Shown: positions 46,560 through 55,973 of the stretch, piece by piece | How positions within the stretch are numbered: the stretch's first letter is position 1 | Layout of the letters: every line of letters begins with the position of its first letter | Origin: Oscillospiraceae bacterium | GTDB taxonomy: Bacteria > Bacillota > Clostridia > UMGS1883 | Length of the DNA: 64,000 nt | Reading direction: 5' to 3' | Assembly: GCA_015068735.1 (NCBI GenBank) | Contig: SVJW01000007.1 | Coordinates: 1-64,000, forward strand | Program-made: the position numbers and the translations under genes | The notes under the pieces: generated by a model | What the model was told of the DNA's origin: nothing | Databases searched by the model: none | The model's input: only the letters and a program-made list of their open reading frames with translations

Positions 46560-46694
46560 ATGCTCAGAACTTATCAGCCTAACGTAAGAAAGAGAAAGAA
46601 AGACCACGGATTCAGAAAGAGAATGAGTACCGCTAACGGTAGAAAGGTTCTCAGAAGACGCCGTCAGAGAGGCAGACGTGTGCTCTCCGCTTAA
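46560..46694 (+). CDS. rpmH: 50S ribosomal protein L34
   Basis: 44-residue basic protein, [18 protein letters not shown] then [18 protein letters not shown] and RRVLSA: the complete L34 family pattern. AAGGAGGTG precedes ATG 46560. First gene of the rightward origin operon. Confidence 0.98.
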   Translation: MLRTYQPNVRKRKKDHGFRKRMSTANGRKVLRRRRQRGRRVLSA

Positions 46695-46701
46695 TTAAGT
46701 T

Positions 46702-46721
46702 GGAGGCACACGCACTGTGTG
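46702..46721 (+). promoter_or_regulatory. rnpA: Ribosome-site-proximal hairpin in rnpA leader
   Basis: GGAGG at 46702-46706 is 23 bases from the rnpA ATG, too far for normal initiation. The bases between contain CACAC (46707-46711), loop GCACT, GTGTG (46717-46721). Folding this hairpin leaves eight bases between GGAGG and ATG, an ideal spacing. It may tune RNase P protein synthesis. Confidence 0.5.
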
Positions 46722-46729
46722 TTTTTAAA

Positions 46730-47062
46730 ATGAAAATTATTTCAATTAAAGAAAACAGTGACTTTAAAAGACTTTACTACAGAGGAAAATCTGTGGTGAA
46801 GAAGAGAATTGTCGTTTACTACAGAAAAAACAGATTTACAGAAAACAGGTTAGGAATAACGGTTTCTCCAAAAATTGGGTGTGCCGTTGTACGAAACAGG
46901 GTAAGACGACTTATAAAAGAAAATTACAGACTTTTACAGGGTTTAAATGAGGGATATGATATTGTAATTGTTGCCAGGAGCAGCAGTAAGGATTCTTCCT
47001 TTGACGATATAGGAAAGGATTTAAGAAAGGCACTTTCGGAGTGCTTCTTACTTAAACAATAA
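46730..47062 (+). CDS. rnpA: Ribonuclease P protein component
   Basis: 110-residue basic protein that aids the RNase P RNA in tRNA 5' processing. Motifs: [10 protein letters not shown] near 11-20, [28 protein letters not shown] near 40-67, including the RNR core. I use ATG 46730; a TTG at 46700 in frame would add ten atypical residues and has no ribosome site. Conserved between rpmH and yidD. Confidence 0.95.
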   Translation: MKIISIKENSDFKRLYYRGKSVVKKRIVVYYRKNRFTENRLGITVSPKIGCAVVRNRVRRLIKENYRLLQGLNEGYDIVIVARSSSKDSSFDDIGKDLRKALSECFLLKQ

Positions 47063-47063
47063 A

Positions 47064-47300
47064 TTGATTAAGAATTTTTTTATATATATAATAAAATTTT
47101 ACAGAAAAAGAATATCTCCAATAAAAAAACCTTGTTGCCGCTTTACACCAACCTGTTCGGAATATGCTCTTGAAGCATTTCAGGTTCACGGTGCCTTAAA
47201 GGGGCTTTATTTGTCTATAAAAAGAATTATAAGGTGTAACCCTTTGTGCAAGGGTGGATACGACCCTGTTCCTCCAAAAAGGAAAAAGGAAGAAGGATAA
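47064..47300 (+). CDS. yidD: Membrane protein insertion efficiency factor YidD
   Basis: 78-residue protein with the family motif [20 protein letters not shown] and [13 protein letters not shown]. It appears to start at TTG 47064, one base after the rnpA stop, since no ATG or GTG lies in frame before the conserved region; coupling to rnpA translation would explain the weak ribosome site. Acts at the membrane with YidC, the next gene. Confidence 0.93.
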   Translation: MIKNFFIYIIKFYRKRISPIKKPCCRFTPTCSEYALEAFQVHGALKGLYLSIKRIIRCNPLCKGGYDPVPPKRKKEEG

Positions 47301-47303
47301 GAA

Positions 47304-48170
47304 ATGTATTTTTTAGCAGGACCTTTGTCGTTTATAATAAGACCTATTTATAATTTAGTAAGTAACTACGGTTTAACTCTTATTATAGTTACAATACTTA
47401 TTAAAGTGGCAACTATTCCGCTTACTTTGAAAAGCCAGAAAAATATGGCTAAAACTCAGATGATTCAGCCTGAAATAAATAAAATTCAGGAAAGATATAA
47501 AAATGACAGAAATTTGCTTGCAATAGAAATGCAGAAGGTATACAAAAGATACAATGTAAAGCCTATGGCAGGTTGTCTTCCCCTGATTATACAGATGTTT
47601 GTACTTTTCGGATTTATCGGTGTAATTTACCATCCGTTTGAGTATATTCTTCAAATGTCCGGAAAAGAAATCGGTGATCTTGCAGAAGCTCTCGGAGCAA
47701 GCAGAAAAAGTCAGGAAACAAGTTTGTGGGGTTTAAACGGAGTAAATGAATATATAAGATCAATCGGAAAAACACCCATTAACTTCAATTTCTTCGGAAT
47801 TGACCTTACGAAGATTCCCAGTGCTGATATGTATAACTGGACCGTATGGATTTTCCCTGTACTTGCAACACTTTTCACATATCTTTCAGGTGTTCAGACA
47901 CAGATGCAGCAGAAACAAAATGCAGGTACAAATTCTAATGCTCCGGCACCGGGAAGTATGATGATGAAGATTATGCCTATAATGACAGGTATATTCACAA
48001 TTACAATGCCTATTGGTATGTCCCTTTATTGGTTTGTATCTACGTTCTTCCAGATTGTGCAGCAGTTTATTATGAACAAATTTGTAAATGATAAAATAAA
48101 AGCACAGGTATTGCTCACTATGGAAGAAATAAAAGAAGAAAAGGCAAAAAAGAAGAAAGGTAAAAAATAA
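47304..48170 (+). CDS. yidC: Membrane protein insertase YidC/SpoIIIJ
   Basis: 288-residue insertase with five expected helices: first near 18-40, then a basic cytoplasmic hairpin (LKSQKNMAKTQMIQPEINKIQERYKNDRNLLAIEMQKVYKRYNVKPMAGCLP) and later helices near 93-112, 172-195, 220-245. It lacks a lipoprotein signal, unlike Bacillus SpoIIIJ. The tail is Lys/Glu-rich (EEIKEEKAKKKKGKK). Overlaps jag by one base, the usual yidC-jag pair. Confidence 0.95.
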   Translation: MYFLAGPLSFIIRPIYNLVSNYGLTLIIVTILIKVATIPLTLKSQKNMAKTQMIQPEINKIQERYKNDRNLLAIEMQKVYKRYNVKPMAGCLPLIIQMFVLFGFIGVIYHPFEYILQMSGKEIGDLAEALGASRKSQETSLWGLNGVNEYIRSIGKTPINFNFFGIDLTKIPSADMYNWTVWIFPVLATLFTYLSGVQTQMQQKQNAGTNSNAPAPGSMMMKIMPIMTGIFTITMPIGMSLYWFVSTFFQIVQQFIMNKFVNDKIKAQVLLTMEEIKEEKAKKKKGKK

Positions 48171-48862
48171 TGATTATTATTGAAAAAAGCGGAAAAACAA
48201 TTGATGAAGCCGTGAATGAAGCTCTCAACGAGCTTGGTACAACACGGGAAAACGTAGAAATAGAAGTTATAAGCGAAGGAAAAAGAGGTATTTTAGGTAT
48301 CGGTGCAGAAGATGCAAAAGTAAGAGTAAAAATGGAGCTTACTCCTCTTCAGAAATCTGAAAAATATTTAAAAGAAGTTATGGAAAGTTTCGGTATAAAT
48401 GTAGAAATTAAAGGAACTTACGAGGATGAAAGCGTAAAAGTTGAAATTGTAGGTGACAGCGAAGAAGTAGGTAAGGTTATCGGCAGACGTGGCGATACTC
48501 TCGATGCTCTTCAGTACCTTACATCCCTTGTTGTAAATAAGGGTGAGGAAAATTATATCCGTGTAACTATTGATACAGAAAATTACCGCGGAAAAAGAGA
48601 AGAAACTCTTATAAAACTTGCAAAGAGAACAGCAGGCATCGTTGCAAGAACAAGAAAGAGCATTACTCTTGAACCTATGAATCCCAACGAAAGAAGAATA
48701 ATACATTCTGCTCTTCAGGAATACAGAAATGTAACAACATATTCTACCGGTAAAGATCCTCACAGATGTATTGTTATTACAACAAAGAAAAAGGAATACG
48801 GCGAGGATTACGTTTCCAAATATCGTTATAATCGTAAAGAAAACGAAATTGCCGGTGTGTAA
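48170..48862 (+). CDS. jag: RNA-binding protein Jag/KhpB
   Basis: 230-residue protein: Jag-N domain (1-50, IIIEKSGKTIDEAVNEALNELG with GILGIG), KH domain (about 78-150, VGKVIGRRGDTLDALQYLTSLVVN) and R3H domain (about 155-215, PMNPNERRIIHSALQEY). Partner of KhpA in RNA binding and cell-wall control. Starts in the yidC stop and is followed directly by repeat copy D. Confidence 0.95.
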   Translation: MIIIEKSGKTIDEAVNEALNELGTTRENVEIEVISEGKRGILGIGAEDAKVRVKMELTPLQKSEKYLKEVMESFGINVEIKGTYEDESVKVEIVGDSEEVGKVIGRRGDTLDALQYLTSLVVNKGEENYIRVTIDTENYRGKREETLIKLAKRTAGIVARTRKSITLEPMNPNERRIIHSALQEYRNVTTYSTGKDPHRCIVITTKKKEYGEDYVSKYRYNRKENEIAGV

Positions 48863-49042
48863 AGCGGATGGCAACGCCATCCTTTCGAAAGCGAAGTTTT
48901 ATAAATAAAACATTCACTTTCGAGAAAGGGGCTTTCGCTCGCGCGGCACTCATCGTGCCAGCCCCTGTAAGGTATCAAAAACGAGGTACACGCCCCCGTT
49001 TTTGATGATTTTATAGTGTTAAGGAGTAATTCCCTTAATAAC
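48863..49042 (+). repeat. Dispersed structured repeat, family II, copy D
   Basis: Begins with the base after the jag stop. Contains GGATGGC-AAC-GCCATCC, a stem of AAAGCGAAGTTTTAT with its partner ending CACTTT, GGGGC ... GCCCC enclosing GGCAC-TCATC-GTGCC, and AAAAACG-loop-CGTTTTT. It matches the two ends of copy C (39863-40143) at about 90% by eye; the centre differs. Followed by a further hairpin near 49071-49095 before mnmE. Non-coding. Covers most of the 276-bp jag-mnmE spacer. Confidence 0.8.
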
Positions 49043-49138
49043 AAAATACTGAAAGAAAGAGGTGAAAGGTCTTTCTTATAAGATAATATCTTATGAGAAG
49101 AATCATTTTGCCTCTTATTTTTTTTGGAGTTGATAAAA

Positions 49139-50470
49139 ATGACGGAATATAGTACAATTTGTGCCCTCTCTACCCCACGGGGAAAGGGTGGTATTGCCGT
49201 AATAAGGGTAAGCGGTGAAAAAGCCCTTGAAATAACGGAAAAAATAGTAAAATCCAATAAAAAAATAACTGAAGCAGAGGGATATACTATCGTTTACGGA
49301 AAGGTTTTTTCAAAAGAAAAGGAAATTGACGAAGTTTTAGTTAGTGTTTTCCGTGCGCCAAACTCTTTTACAGGTGAAAATGTCTGTGAAATAAGCTGCC
49401 ACGGCTCCCCCGTCAGCGTTGAAAGAATTATAGATGCCCTAATAGAAAACGGTGCTTCCATGGCACAAAAGGGTGAATTTACAAAAAGGGCATTTTTAAA
49501 CGGAAAAATGAGTCTTACCCAGGCGGAAGCCGTTCACGATATTATAGAATCCAAAACAGATGAGGCACTTTATGCCGCAGTTAACCGTCTCCAGGGTGCA
49601 ATAACTAAGCCTATTATAAAAATTCGTGAAGAACTTCTCGACCTCCTTGCGGCAATTCAGGTTTCAAGCGATTTTCCTGAGGAAGATATTGATACTTTTG
49701 CAGGTGGCGAGCTTATAGGAAAGCTTGAAAATATAGAAAATCAGCTTATTGAACTTAAAAAGAGTGCCCGTCGCGGTGAAGCATTGAACAGCGGTATTAC
49801 TTGTGCCATCTGCGGTATTCCAAATACGGGAAAAAGCTCTCTTTTGAACGCTCTTATTGAGAAAAAGAAAGCTATCGTTACCGACATTGCAGGAACAACC
49901 CGTGACGTTGTGGAGGAATATGCCGATATTGACGGAATCCCCGTGAAATTCGGTGATACGGCAGGAATAAGAGAGAGCCAGGACGTGGTTGAATCCATAG
50001 GCGTTGAGCTTAGCTACGATTATATTAAAAATGCCGATATATGTATCTTTGTAACCGAGTGCGGAAGAGATTTAACCGACGAAGAAAAGGAAATATTAGA
50101 AAAAATTTCGGAAAAAGATCATATTTTAGTTGCAAATAAGACGGATTTAGGCGAAAATAGTAAAGAAGGATATATAGAAATAAGTGCCAAAGGAAATGAA
50201 GGCATAGAAAAAGTTAAAAAGGCTGTGTCCGAAATAATAGGAACGGCTGAACATCCTGCATTTATTGCCAATGAAAGGCAGTTTGAGGCAGTTGTAAGAG
50301 CTGCAGAAAGTATAAGAAAAGCAAAAGAAACCATTGAAGACGGATTTTTCAGCGATTTTTGTGCTATTGATATTGAACACGCTGTGGCATTCCTTGGCGA
50401 AGCCGAGGGAATAAGCATTAACCAAGAAACAGTAAACCGTATTTTTGAGAAATTCTGTCTTGGTAAATAG
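49139..50470 (+). CDS. mnmE: tRNA uridine-5-carboxymethylaminomethyl modification GTPase
   Basis: 443-residue GTPase that with MnmG modifies the wobble uridine of several tRNAs. N-terminal tetrahydrofolate-binding domain (STICALSTPRGKGGIAVIRVSG), G1 GIPNTGKSSLLNAL near 221, DTAGIR, NKTD, and the C-terminal FCLGK matching the C-x-GK catalytic end. ATG 49139 follows GGAG by eight bases; a TTG five codons earlier overlaps that site. Confidence 0.96.
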   Translation: MTEYSTICALSTPRGKGGIAVIRVSGEKALEITEKIVKSNKKITEAEGYTIVYGKVFSKEKEIDEVLVSVFRAPNSFTGENVCEISCHGSPVSVERIIDALIENGASMAQKGEFTKRAFLNGKMSLTQAEAVHDIIESKTDEALYAAVNRLQGAITKPIIKIREELLDLLAAIQVSSDFPEEDIDTFAGGELIGKLENIENQLIELKKSARRGEALNSGITCAICGIPNTGKSSLLNALIEKKKAIVTDIAGTTRDVVEEYADIDGIPVKFGDTAGIRESQDVVESIGVELSYDYIKNADICIFVTECGRDLTDEEKEILEKISEKDHILVANKTDLGENSKEGYIEISAKGNEGIEKVKKAVSEIIGTAEHPAFIANERQFEAVVRAAESIRKAKETIEDGFFSDFCAIDIEHAVAFLGEAEGISINQETVNRIFEKFCLGK

Positions 50471-50593
50471 GGATGTTAAAAATGCCCAGAACGCAAAAAG
50501 AGATGCAAATTTAAATGATATAAATAAAATCTTTAAAAATTTTTTTAGGTGGAAAAATCTCATTTTATTCGATTTTTCAAAAATAAATCTTTT

Positions 50594-50680
50594 TGCTACG
50601 AACAAACTTCGCCTCTCGACGTACCTATGTACGCCTTCGGGTAACCCAAGCTTCGCTTGGCTCAGTTTGTCCGTTCTGAA
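50594..50680 (+). other. Branched hairpin in mnmE-mnmG spacer
   Basis: In the 259-bp spacer 50471-50729, ACAAACT (50602) pairs with AGTTTGT (50664) and encloses CGTAC-CTAT-GTACG (50620-50633) and CCAAGC-TTC-GCTTGG (50646-50660). The block is GC-richer than its neighbours. It resembles the other structured intergenic elements here but shares no long sequence with them. The rest of the spacer is AT-rich without recognised features. Confidence 0.5.
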
Positions 50681-50729
50681 CATTTTTTCCTATCCCTCAG
50701 AAAAATATTTAAAATGAAGGTGCTCAATA

Positions 50730-52586
50730 ATGGAAAATAATTACGATATTGCCGTAGTAGGCGCAGGTCATGCAGGTTGCGAAGCGGCTCTTGCATCGGC
50801 AAGACTTGGTATGAAAACAATAATTCTCACAATAAATCTTGATTCTATTGCAAATCTCCCCTGCAACCCAAGTATAGGAGGTACTGCAAAAGGTCATCTT
50901 GTACGCGAAATTGATGCCCTCGGCGGTGAAATGGGTAAAGTTGCCGATAAAACCAAGATTCAGACAAGAATGCTTAATCTCAGAAAAGGCCCTGCGGTAC
51001 ATTCCCTCCGTGCACAGACTGACAGAAGAGCCTATCAGATAGAAATGAAAAAGCGTCTTGAACATCAGGAAAACCTCTATATCCGTCAGGCAGAAGTAAA
51101 AGAAATTGAAAAAGACGGTGACGGATTTGTACTTACTATTCACACAGGTACAAAATTCTATGCAAAAGCCGTAATTTTATCCACCGGTACATATATGGAG
51201 GGTAAAATTATAATAGGTGAAACCAGTTACAGCGGCGGACCGGACGGCCTCTTCCCCTCTCTCGGATTAAGTGCAAGTCTGCAGAAGTTGGGCGTTGAAA
51301 TGATGCGCTTTAAAACCGGTACTCCCACTCGTGTTCATGCGCGAAGTGTGGATTTTTCCCGTCTTGAAAAGCAGGAGGGTGACGAGGAAATAGTTCCTTT
51401 CTCCTTTGAAACCACAGAAAAAGAAGAAAATAAGGTTTGTTGTTATTTAACCTATACAAATACTAAGACACACGACATTATCCGTGCAAATCTTCACAGA
51501 AGCCCTCTTTTTAATGGGCTTATTGACGGTGTAGGACCAAGATATTGTCCGTCAATTGAGGATAAAGTTGTAAGATTTGCCGATCGTGAGCGTCATCAGG
51601 TATTTATTGAGCCTATGGGACTTACTACCGAAGAAATGTATCTTCAGGGTATGAGCTCCAGCCTGCCCGAAGATGTTCAGTACGATATGTTAAAGACTAT
51701 GGAAGGTTTGGAAAATGTAGAAATAATGCGTAGTGCCTATGCAATTGAGTACGATTGCTGTAATCCTTTGCAGCTTCGTCCCTCTCTTGAAATGAGAGAA
51801 ATCCCCGGTCTTTACGGTGCAGGGCAGTTTAACGGTACAAGCGGTTATGAAGAAGCTGCAGCACAGGGTCTTATTGCAGGAATTAACGCTGCAAGAAAAT
51901 TAAAGGGCTTAGAACCTATAGTTTTTGACAGAAGTGAAGCTTATATCGGTGTTTTAATTGACGATTTGGTTACAAAAGGCACAAATGAGCCCTACAGAAT
52001 GCTTACTTCAAGAGCAGAATATAGACTTTTGCTCCGTCAGGATAACGCAGATTTGCGTCTAACCCCCACGGGATACGAAGTAGGACTTATTTCTGAAGAA
52101 AGATACTGTAAATTTCTGGAAAAAAAGAAAAATATAGAACAGGAAATTGAGAGAATTAACTCAGTAAATATTCCCCCAAGTAAAGAAATTAACCAATATT
52201 TGGAAAATATTGGAAGTCAAACCCTCTCCACCGGCATAAAATTGGCAGAATTAATCAGAAGACCCGAACTTTCTTACGAAGAATTAGCGCCATTCGACAA
52301 AGAAAGACCTGAATTGGAGAAAACTTGTTGGCAGCAGGCAGAAATTGCAGTAAAATACGAGGGATATATCAAAAGACAGTTCGAGCAGGTAGAAAGATTT
52401 AATAAAAACGAGAAAAAACTCATACCGGAGGACATAAATTACGCTGAAGTTTACGGTTTAAGAACAGAAGCAAGGCAAAAACTTGAAAAAATGCGTCCCG
52501 AAAACATAGGAAGAGCAAGCAGAATAAGCGGTGTAAGCCCTGCAGACATAGGTGTTCTCTTAATTTATCTTGCTGAAAGGAAATAA
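50730..52586 (+). CDS. mnmG: tRNA uridine modification enzyme MnmG (GidA)
   Basis: 618-residue FAD enzyme, partner of MnmE. FAD motif [22 protein letters not shown] at the N-terminus, [23 protein letters not shown] near 50-73, the [26 protein letters not shown] signature near 367-385 and a C-terminal MnmE-binding helical domain. AAGGTG precedes ATG 50730. Three bases separate it from rsmG. Confidence 0.97.
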   Translation: MENNYDIAVVGAGHAGCEAALASARLGMKTIILTINLDSIANLPCNPSIGGTAKGHLVREIDALGGEMGKVADKTKIQTRMLNLRKGPAVHSLRAQTDRRAYQIEMKKRLEHQENLYIRQAEVKEIEKDGDGFVLTIHTGTKFYAKAVILSTGTYMEGKIIIGETSYSGGPDGLFPSLGLSASLQKLGVEMMRFKTGTPTRVHARSVDFSRLEKQEGDEEIVPFSFETTEKEENKVCCYLTYTNTKTHDIIRANLHRSPLFNGLIDGVGPRYCPSIEDKVVRFADRERHQVFIEPMGLTTEEMYLQGMSSSLPEDVQYDMLKTMEGLENVEIMRSAYAIEYDCCNPLQLRPSLEMREIPGLYGAGQFNGTSGYEEAAAQGLIAGINAARKLKGLEPIVFDRSEAYIGVLIDDLVTKGTNEPYRMLTSRAEYRLLLRQDNADLRLTPTGYEVGLISEERYCKFLEKKKNIEQEIERINSVNIPPSKEINQYLENIGSQTLSTGIKLAELIRRPELSYEELAPFDKERPELEKTCWQQAEIAVKYEGYIKRQFEQVERFNKNEKKLIPEDINYAEVYGLRTEARQKLEKMRPENIGRASRISGVSPADIGVLLIYLAERK

Positions 52587-52588
52587 TT

Positions 52589-53293
52589 ATGGATCTTATT
52601 AAAGAAGCTCTTAATATGGGCATAGAAATAAGCGAAAATTCAAGCAAAATGTTTGAAAAATACTCGGAAATGCTTATAAAATACAATGAATTTATGAATT
52701 TAACTGCAATTACAGAACCGGAAGAGGTAAAAGAGAAGCATTTTCTTGATTCTGCAACCCTTATTTTAAGCGGAAAACTTGAAAAAGGAGCATCCCTCAT
52801 AGATATAGGAGCAGGAGCAGGTTTTCCATCAATGCCTGTAAAAATCATAAGGGAAGATCTTGATGTAACCATGCTTGACTCTCTAAATAAAAGGATTGGC
52901 TTTTTAAACGATGTAATAGCCGAATTAGGGCTTAAAAATATAAAAGCAGTACATTTTAGAGCCGAAGACGCAGGAAAAGACCCTGAATTCCGCGAAAAAT
53001 ACGACATTGCCACCGCAAGAGCCGTTGCAGATTTGGCAGTTTTAGCTGAATACGCGCTTCCGTTTGTTAAAGTAGGCGGTTATTTCGTAGCGTTAAAGGG
53101 AAACTCACCGAAAGAAGAAATTGAAAGTGCTAAAAAAGCAATAAGGGAAATGGGCGGAGAAATAGAAGAAACTAAAGAAGTGGTGCTCCCCTCGGGAATA
53201 AATCATTGTTTGGTAATAATAAGAAAAGTTATTCCAACTCCTGCAAAATACCCCAGAAAAGCAGGAATGCCCACTAAAAAACCCATTATTTAA
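52589..53293 (+). CDS. rsmG: 16S rRNA (guanine-N7) methyltransferase RsmG (GidB)
   Basis: 234-residue SAM-dependent enzyme. KYNEFMNLTAITEPEEVKEKHFLDSATL near 31-58 and the SAM loop LIDIGAGAGFPSMPVKI near 70-86 are diagnostic; EKYDIATARAVADLAVLAEYALPFVKVGG follows. AAAGGAAA precedes the ATG. Ends before a strong terminator, closing the mnmE-mnmG-rsmG group. Confidence 0.96.
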   Translation: MDLIKEALNMGIEISENSSKMFEKYSEMLIKYNEFMNLTAITEPEEVKEKHFLDSATLILSGKLEKGASLIDIGAGAGFPSMPVKIIREDLDVTMLDSLNKRIGFLNDVIAELGLKNIKAVHFRAEDAGKDPEFREKYDIATARAVADLAVLAEYALPFVKVGGYFVALKGNSPKEEIESAKKAIREMGGEIEETKEVVLPSGINHCLVIIRKVIPTPAKYPRKAGMPTKKPII

Positions 53294-53300
53294 AGAAGTT

Positions 53301-53335
53301 AAAACGCAGATAAGTAAAATTATCTGCGTTTTTGT
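53301..53335 (+). terminator. Terminator after rsmG
   Basis: AAAACGCAGATAA pairs with TTATCTGCGTTTT over a short loop, followed by TTGTT. Confidence 0.88.
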
Positions 53336-53451
53336 TGTAAATAGCTGAAAATAGCCGTAAATGGCTATAATAAGGCGAAAACTTTTCCTTTTTATATGGT
53401 TTTGATTGTGATAAAATTTAATTACAATACAATGTAAAAGGGATGAAACTG

Positions 53452-54234
53452 ATGAAATTTGCCTCTCAGAAGATAAAGGATATAAATATCGAGGATATAA
53501 AACCCAATCCGTACCAATGCAGAAGACACTTTAACCTTTTAAAACTTAACAGCCTTGCCGATTCTCTTAAAAAAGTAGGAATATTGTCACCACTCATTTT
53601 AAGAGCTACAAAAAACGGGTATGAAATCATTTCCGGCACCAGAAGATACCGTGCAGCTATTATTGCGGGCTTAAAGACCGTTCCTGCAATAATTATGAAA
53701 GCCGGGGATAAACAATGTGCAAAACTAAGCCTTATGGAAAACATTCACAGGGAAGATCTGTCTCTTTTTGAGGAAGCGGAGGCATATTTTAATCTTTCAA
53801 GTTACCATGGAGTAAAAAAAGACAAAATAGAAGATGAATTATGCGTCAAAAAAGAAGAAATAAGCGATAAAATCAAGTTTTTAAGGCTCGAATCCTCTAT
53901 GAGATACAAAATAGAGGAAAATAAGATTACGAAAAATGCCGCAAGAGAACTTCTTAAAATACACGACGTTGAAAAACAGAATGAAGCTGCGGAAACAATA
54001 ATAAAAGAAAATTTAAACGACAAAGAAGCGGCATCTTTAGTGAAGGAAATAAACAGAGAGCTTGCGCTCAATAAGAAGAATTCGCCCAAAATGAATTTTA
54101 CCTTATGTGCCAATACTGTTAAAAAGACGGTAAACATTCTTAAAGAAAACGGCCAAAAGGCAGAACTTTTGCAAAAAGACAGCGAAAAGTACATGGAATT
54201 TATAATAAAAATAAGAAAAACGGGTATTTTATAA
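53452..54234 (+). CDS. noc: ParB/Noc-family nucleoid protein
   Basis: 260-residue ParB paralogue located between rsmG and parA, where Bacillus has noc (nucleoid occlusion). N-terminal domain: IKPNPYQCRRHF, ISGTRRYRAAIIAGL (CTP-binding C-motif region; Thr in place of the Glu of ParB GERR) and LMENIHREDLSLFEEA. A helix-turn-helix region follows near 110-160 (DKIEDELCVKKEEISDKIKFLRL). Shorter than typical Noc (283). ATG 53452 is nine bases after AAGGG; an ATG at 53443 touches the ribosome site. The assignment as Noc is by position; it could be a second ParB. Confidence 0.75.
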   Translation: MKFASQKIKDINIEDIKPNPYQCRRHFNLLKLNSLADSLKKVGILSPLILRATKNGYEIISGTRRYRAAIIAGLKTVPAIIMKAGDKQCAKLSLMENIHREDLSLFEEAEAYFNLSSYHGVKKDKIEDELCVKKEEISDKIKFLRLESSMRYKIEENKITKNAARELLKIHDVEKQNEAAETIIKENLNDKEAASLVKEINRELALNKKNSPKMNFTLCANTVKKTVNILKENGQKAELLQKDSEKYMEFIIKIRKTGIL

Positions 54235-54251
54235 AAAATATCCGTTTTTTT
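54221..54251 (+). terminator. Terminator overlapping the end of the noc-like gene
   Basis: CGGGTATTTT pairs with AAAATATCCG, then TTTTTTT. The stop codon is in the loop. Confidence 0.8.
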
Positions 54252-54260
54252 ATAAAAAAA

Positions 54261-54276
54261 TGTTTCACGTGAAACA
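54261..54276. promoter_or_regulatory. parS: parS site upstream of parA
   Basis: TGTTTCACGTGAAACA, a perfect match to the 16-bp parS consensus bound by ParB. It overlaps the -35 region of the parAB promoter. Confidence 0.95.
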
Positions 54277-54291
54277 TTTTTGTGCTATAAT
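54263..54291 (+). promoter_or_regulatory. parA: parAB promoter overlapping parS
   Basis: TATAAT at 54286-54291 is preceded after 17 bp by TTTCAC, which is part of parS. ParB bound at parS would cover the -35 box, suggesting autoregulation. Confidence 0.55.
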
Positions 54292-54332
54292 ACATTTAAA
54301 CGTTGAAAAATATCGGAAAAGGAGGGAGATCA

Positions 54333-55097
54333 GTGGGCAGAGTTATAGCTATAGCAAATCAGAAAGGCGGCGTAGGTAAAACCACCACAACGGTTAATCT
54401 GGCTGCAAGCCTTGCGAAGGCAGGCAAGAAAGTTCTGCTTGTTGACATAGACCCTCAGGGAAATTCCACCAGCGGATTGGGAATTGACAAAAGACGCTGC
54501 GAAAAGACGGTTTACGACTGTCTTATAAATGAAGAGAAAATGGAAAAAGTTTCCATTCCGACAGATTATGAAAATCTCTACATCTGTCCGTCAAATCTTG
54601 ACTTATCAGGTGCGGAAATAGAACTTATAAGCGTTATGGGCAGGGAAAACCGCCTGAAAGAAAGCCTTCAGACGGCAAGAGAGGAGTACGATTACATACT
54701 TATTGATTCGCCGCCATCTCTGGGGCTTATCACAATAAACACCCTGACCGCGGCAGACAGCGTCATAATACCTATCCAATGCGAGTTTTACGCGCTTGAG
54801 GGTGTAAGTCAGCTTGTGGAAACCATAAAGAGAATTAAAAAAGCTCTTAATCCCCAACTTTATATAGAGGGTATTGTGATGACCATGTTTGACGCACGCA
54901 CAAACCTTGCTATGCAGGTAGTTGACGAGGTTAAGAGATTTTTCCCGGATAAGGTTTATAAGACCATCATTCCCAGAAATGTAAGGATTTCCGAGGCTCC
55001 CGGTTTTGGAAAACCTGTAATATACTATGATGAAGCTTCCAAAGGCGCACAAGGTTATATCGATCTTGCCGCAGAGCTTATAGGAGGAACAGTATGA
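54333..55097 (+). CDS. parA: Chromosome partitioning ATPase ParA/Soj
   Basis: 254-residue deviant-Walker ATPase. NQKGGVGKTTTTVNLA at the N-terminus, VDIDPQGNSTSGLG near 38-51 and ILIDSPPSLGLITINTL near 118-134. I use GTG 54333, six bases after GGAGGG; the frame can be extended to 54303 but without a ribosome site. Overlaps parB by four bases. Works with ParB/parS in origin segregation and DnaA control. Confidence 0.95.
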   Translation: MGRVIAIANQKGGVGKTTTTVNLAASLAKAGKKVLLVDIDPQGNSTSGLGIDKRRCEKTVYDCLINEEKMEKVSIPTDYENLYICPSNLDLSGAEIELISVMGRENRLKESLQTAREEYDYILIDSPPSLGLITINTLTAADSVIIPIQCEFYALEGVSQLVETIKRIKKALNPQLYIEGIVMTMFDARTNLAMQVVDEVKRFFPDKVYKTIIPRNVRISEAPGFGKPVIYYDEASKGAQGYIDLAAELIGGTV

Positions 55098-55936
55098 AAA
55101 GAGTTTTAGGGCAGGGGCTTGACGCTCTTTTTGCAAGTACCAACTTGGAAGAGGAAAATCTGTCTGAAGAAAACCTCAACGAAGTAAAAATGATAAAAAC
55201 CAGCCTTATAGAGCCAAGACGCGACCAGCCGAGAAAGAATTTTGACCGTGAACAGCTTCAGGCACTTGCAAATTCGATTTTGGAACACGGTGTAATTCAG
55301 CCGATTATTGTGGTTGAGGGGCAGAACGGTTATTACAGCATAATCGCAGGCGAAAGAAGATGGCGTGCAAGTAAACTTGCAGGGCTTTCTGAAATGCCGG
55401 CAATTGTAAGAACCTATGACGAACTCCAGATTGCGGAAGTTGCTCTTGTTGAAAATTTGCAGAGAGAGGATCTTAACCCAATTGAAGAGGCGCTTGGTTA
55501 CAAAACCCTGATGGATAAATTCTCCATGACTCAGGACAAAGTAAGCGAAAGAGTCGGAAAAAGCCGCAGTAATATAGCGAATATGTTAAGACTTCTTTCT
55601 CTTGAGGATGAAATAAAGGAAATGCTTTCCCAAAGCAAGCTTACAATGGGCCATGCGAGAGCGCTTCTTTCTCTTCCGGGAGGGAAAGAAAGAGTTGAAG
55701 CCGCAAGGAAAATTCTTTCAGAGGGGCTTAATGTAAGACAGGTAGAATCTCTTGGGAAAGAAAAGAAGACGGGAAGTAAACCCCGTGAACAGAAGGAGGG
55801 CGTATATCCCGATGTGGAACGCACTCTTTCCGAAAAATATGGCACAAAAGTAAGAATAAAGGGTAACCGTAAGGGTAAAATTGAAATAGAATTCTATTCT
55901 GTAGCGGATTTAACCCGTATTGTGGATTTGTTATAA
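55094..55936 (+). CDS. parB: Chromosome partitioning protein ParB/Spo0J
   Basis: 280-residue CTP-dependent clamp. [28 protein letters not shown], the CTPase motif [13 protein letters not shown] near 91-103, [18 protein letters not shown] near 119-136, helix-turn-helix [23 protein letters not shown] near 146-168, and a C-terminal dimer domain ending [19 protein letters not shown] precedes ATG 55094. Confidence 0.96.
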   Translation: MKRVLGQGLDALFASTNLEEENLSEENLNEVKMIKTSLIEPRRDQPRKNFDREQLQALANSILEHGVIQPIIVVEGQNGYYSIIAGERRWRASKLAGLSEMPAIVRTYDELQIAEVALVENLQREDLNPIEEALGYKTLMDKFSMTQDKVSERVGKSRSNIANMLRLLSLEDEIKEMLSQSKLTMGHARALLSLPGGKERVEAARKILSEGLNVRQVESLGKEKKTGSKPREQKEGVYPDVERTLSEKYGTKVRIKGNRKGKIEIEFYSVADLTRIVDLL

Positions 55937-55973
55937 ACAAAAGGTTTTATATACACGAAAGGAAGTTTTGAAA

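Noticed and set aside
50445..50717. 90-codon frame between mnmE and mnmG
   Set aside because: It overlaps the mnmE end, changes composition midway and includes the hairpin block; no family resemblance or ribosome site.
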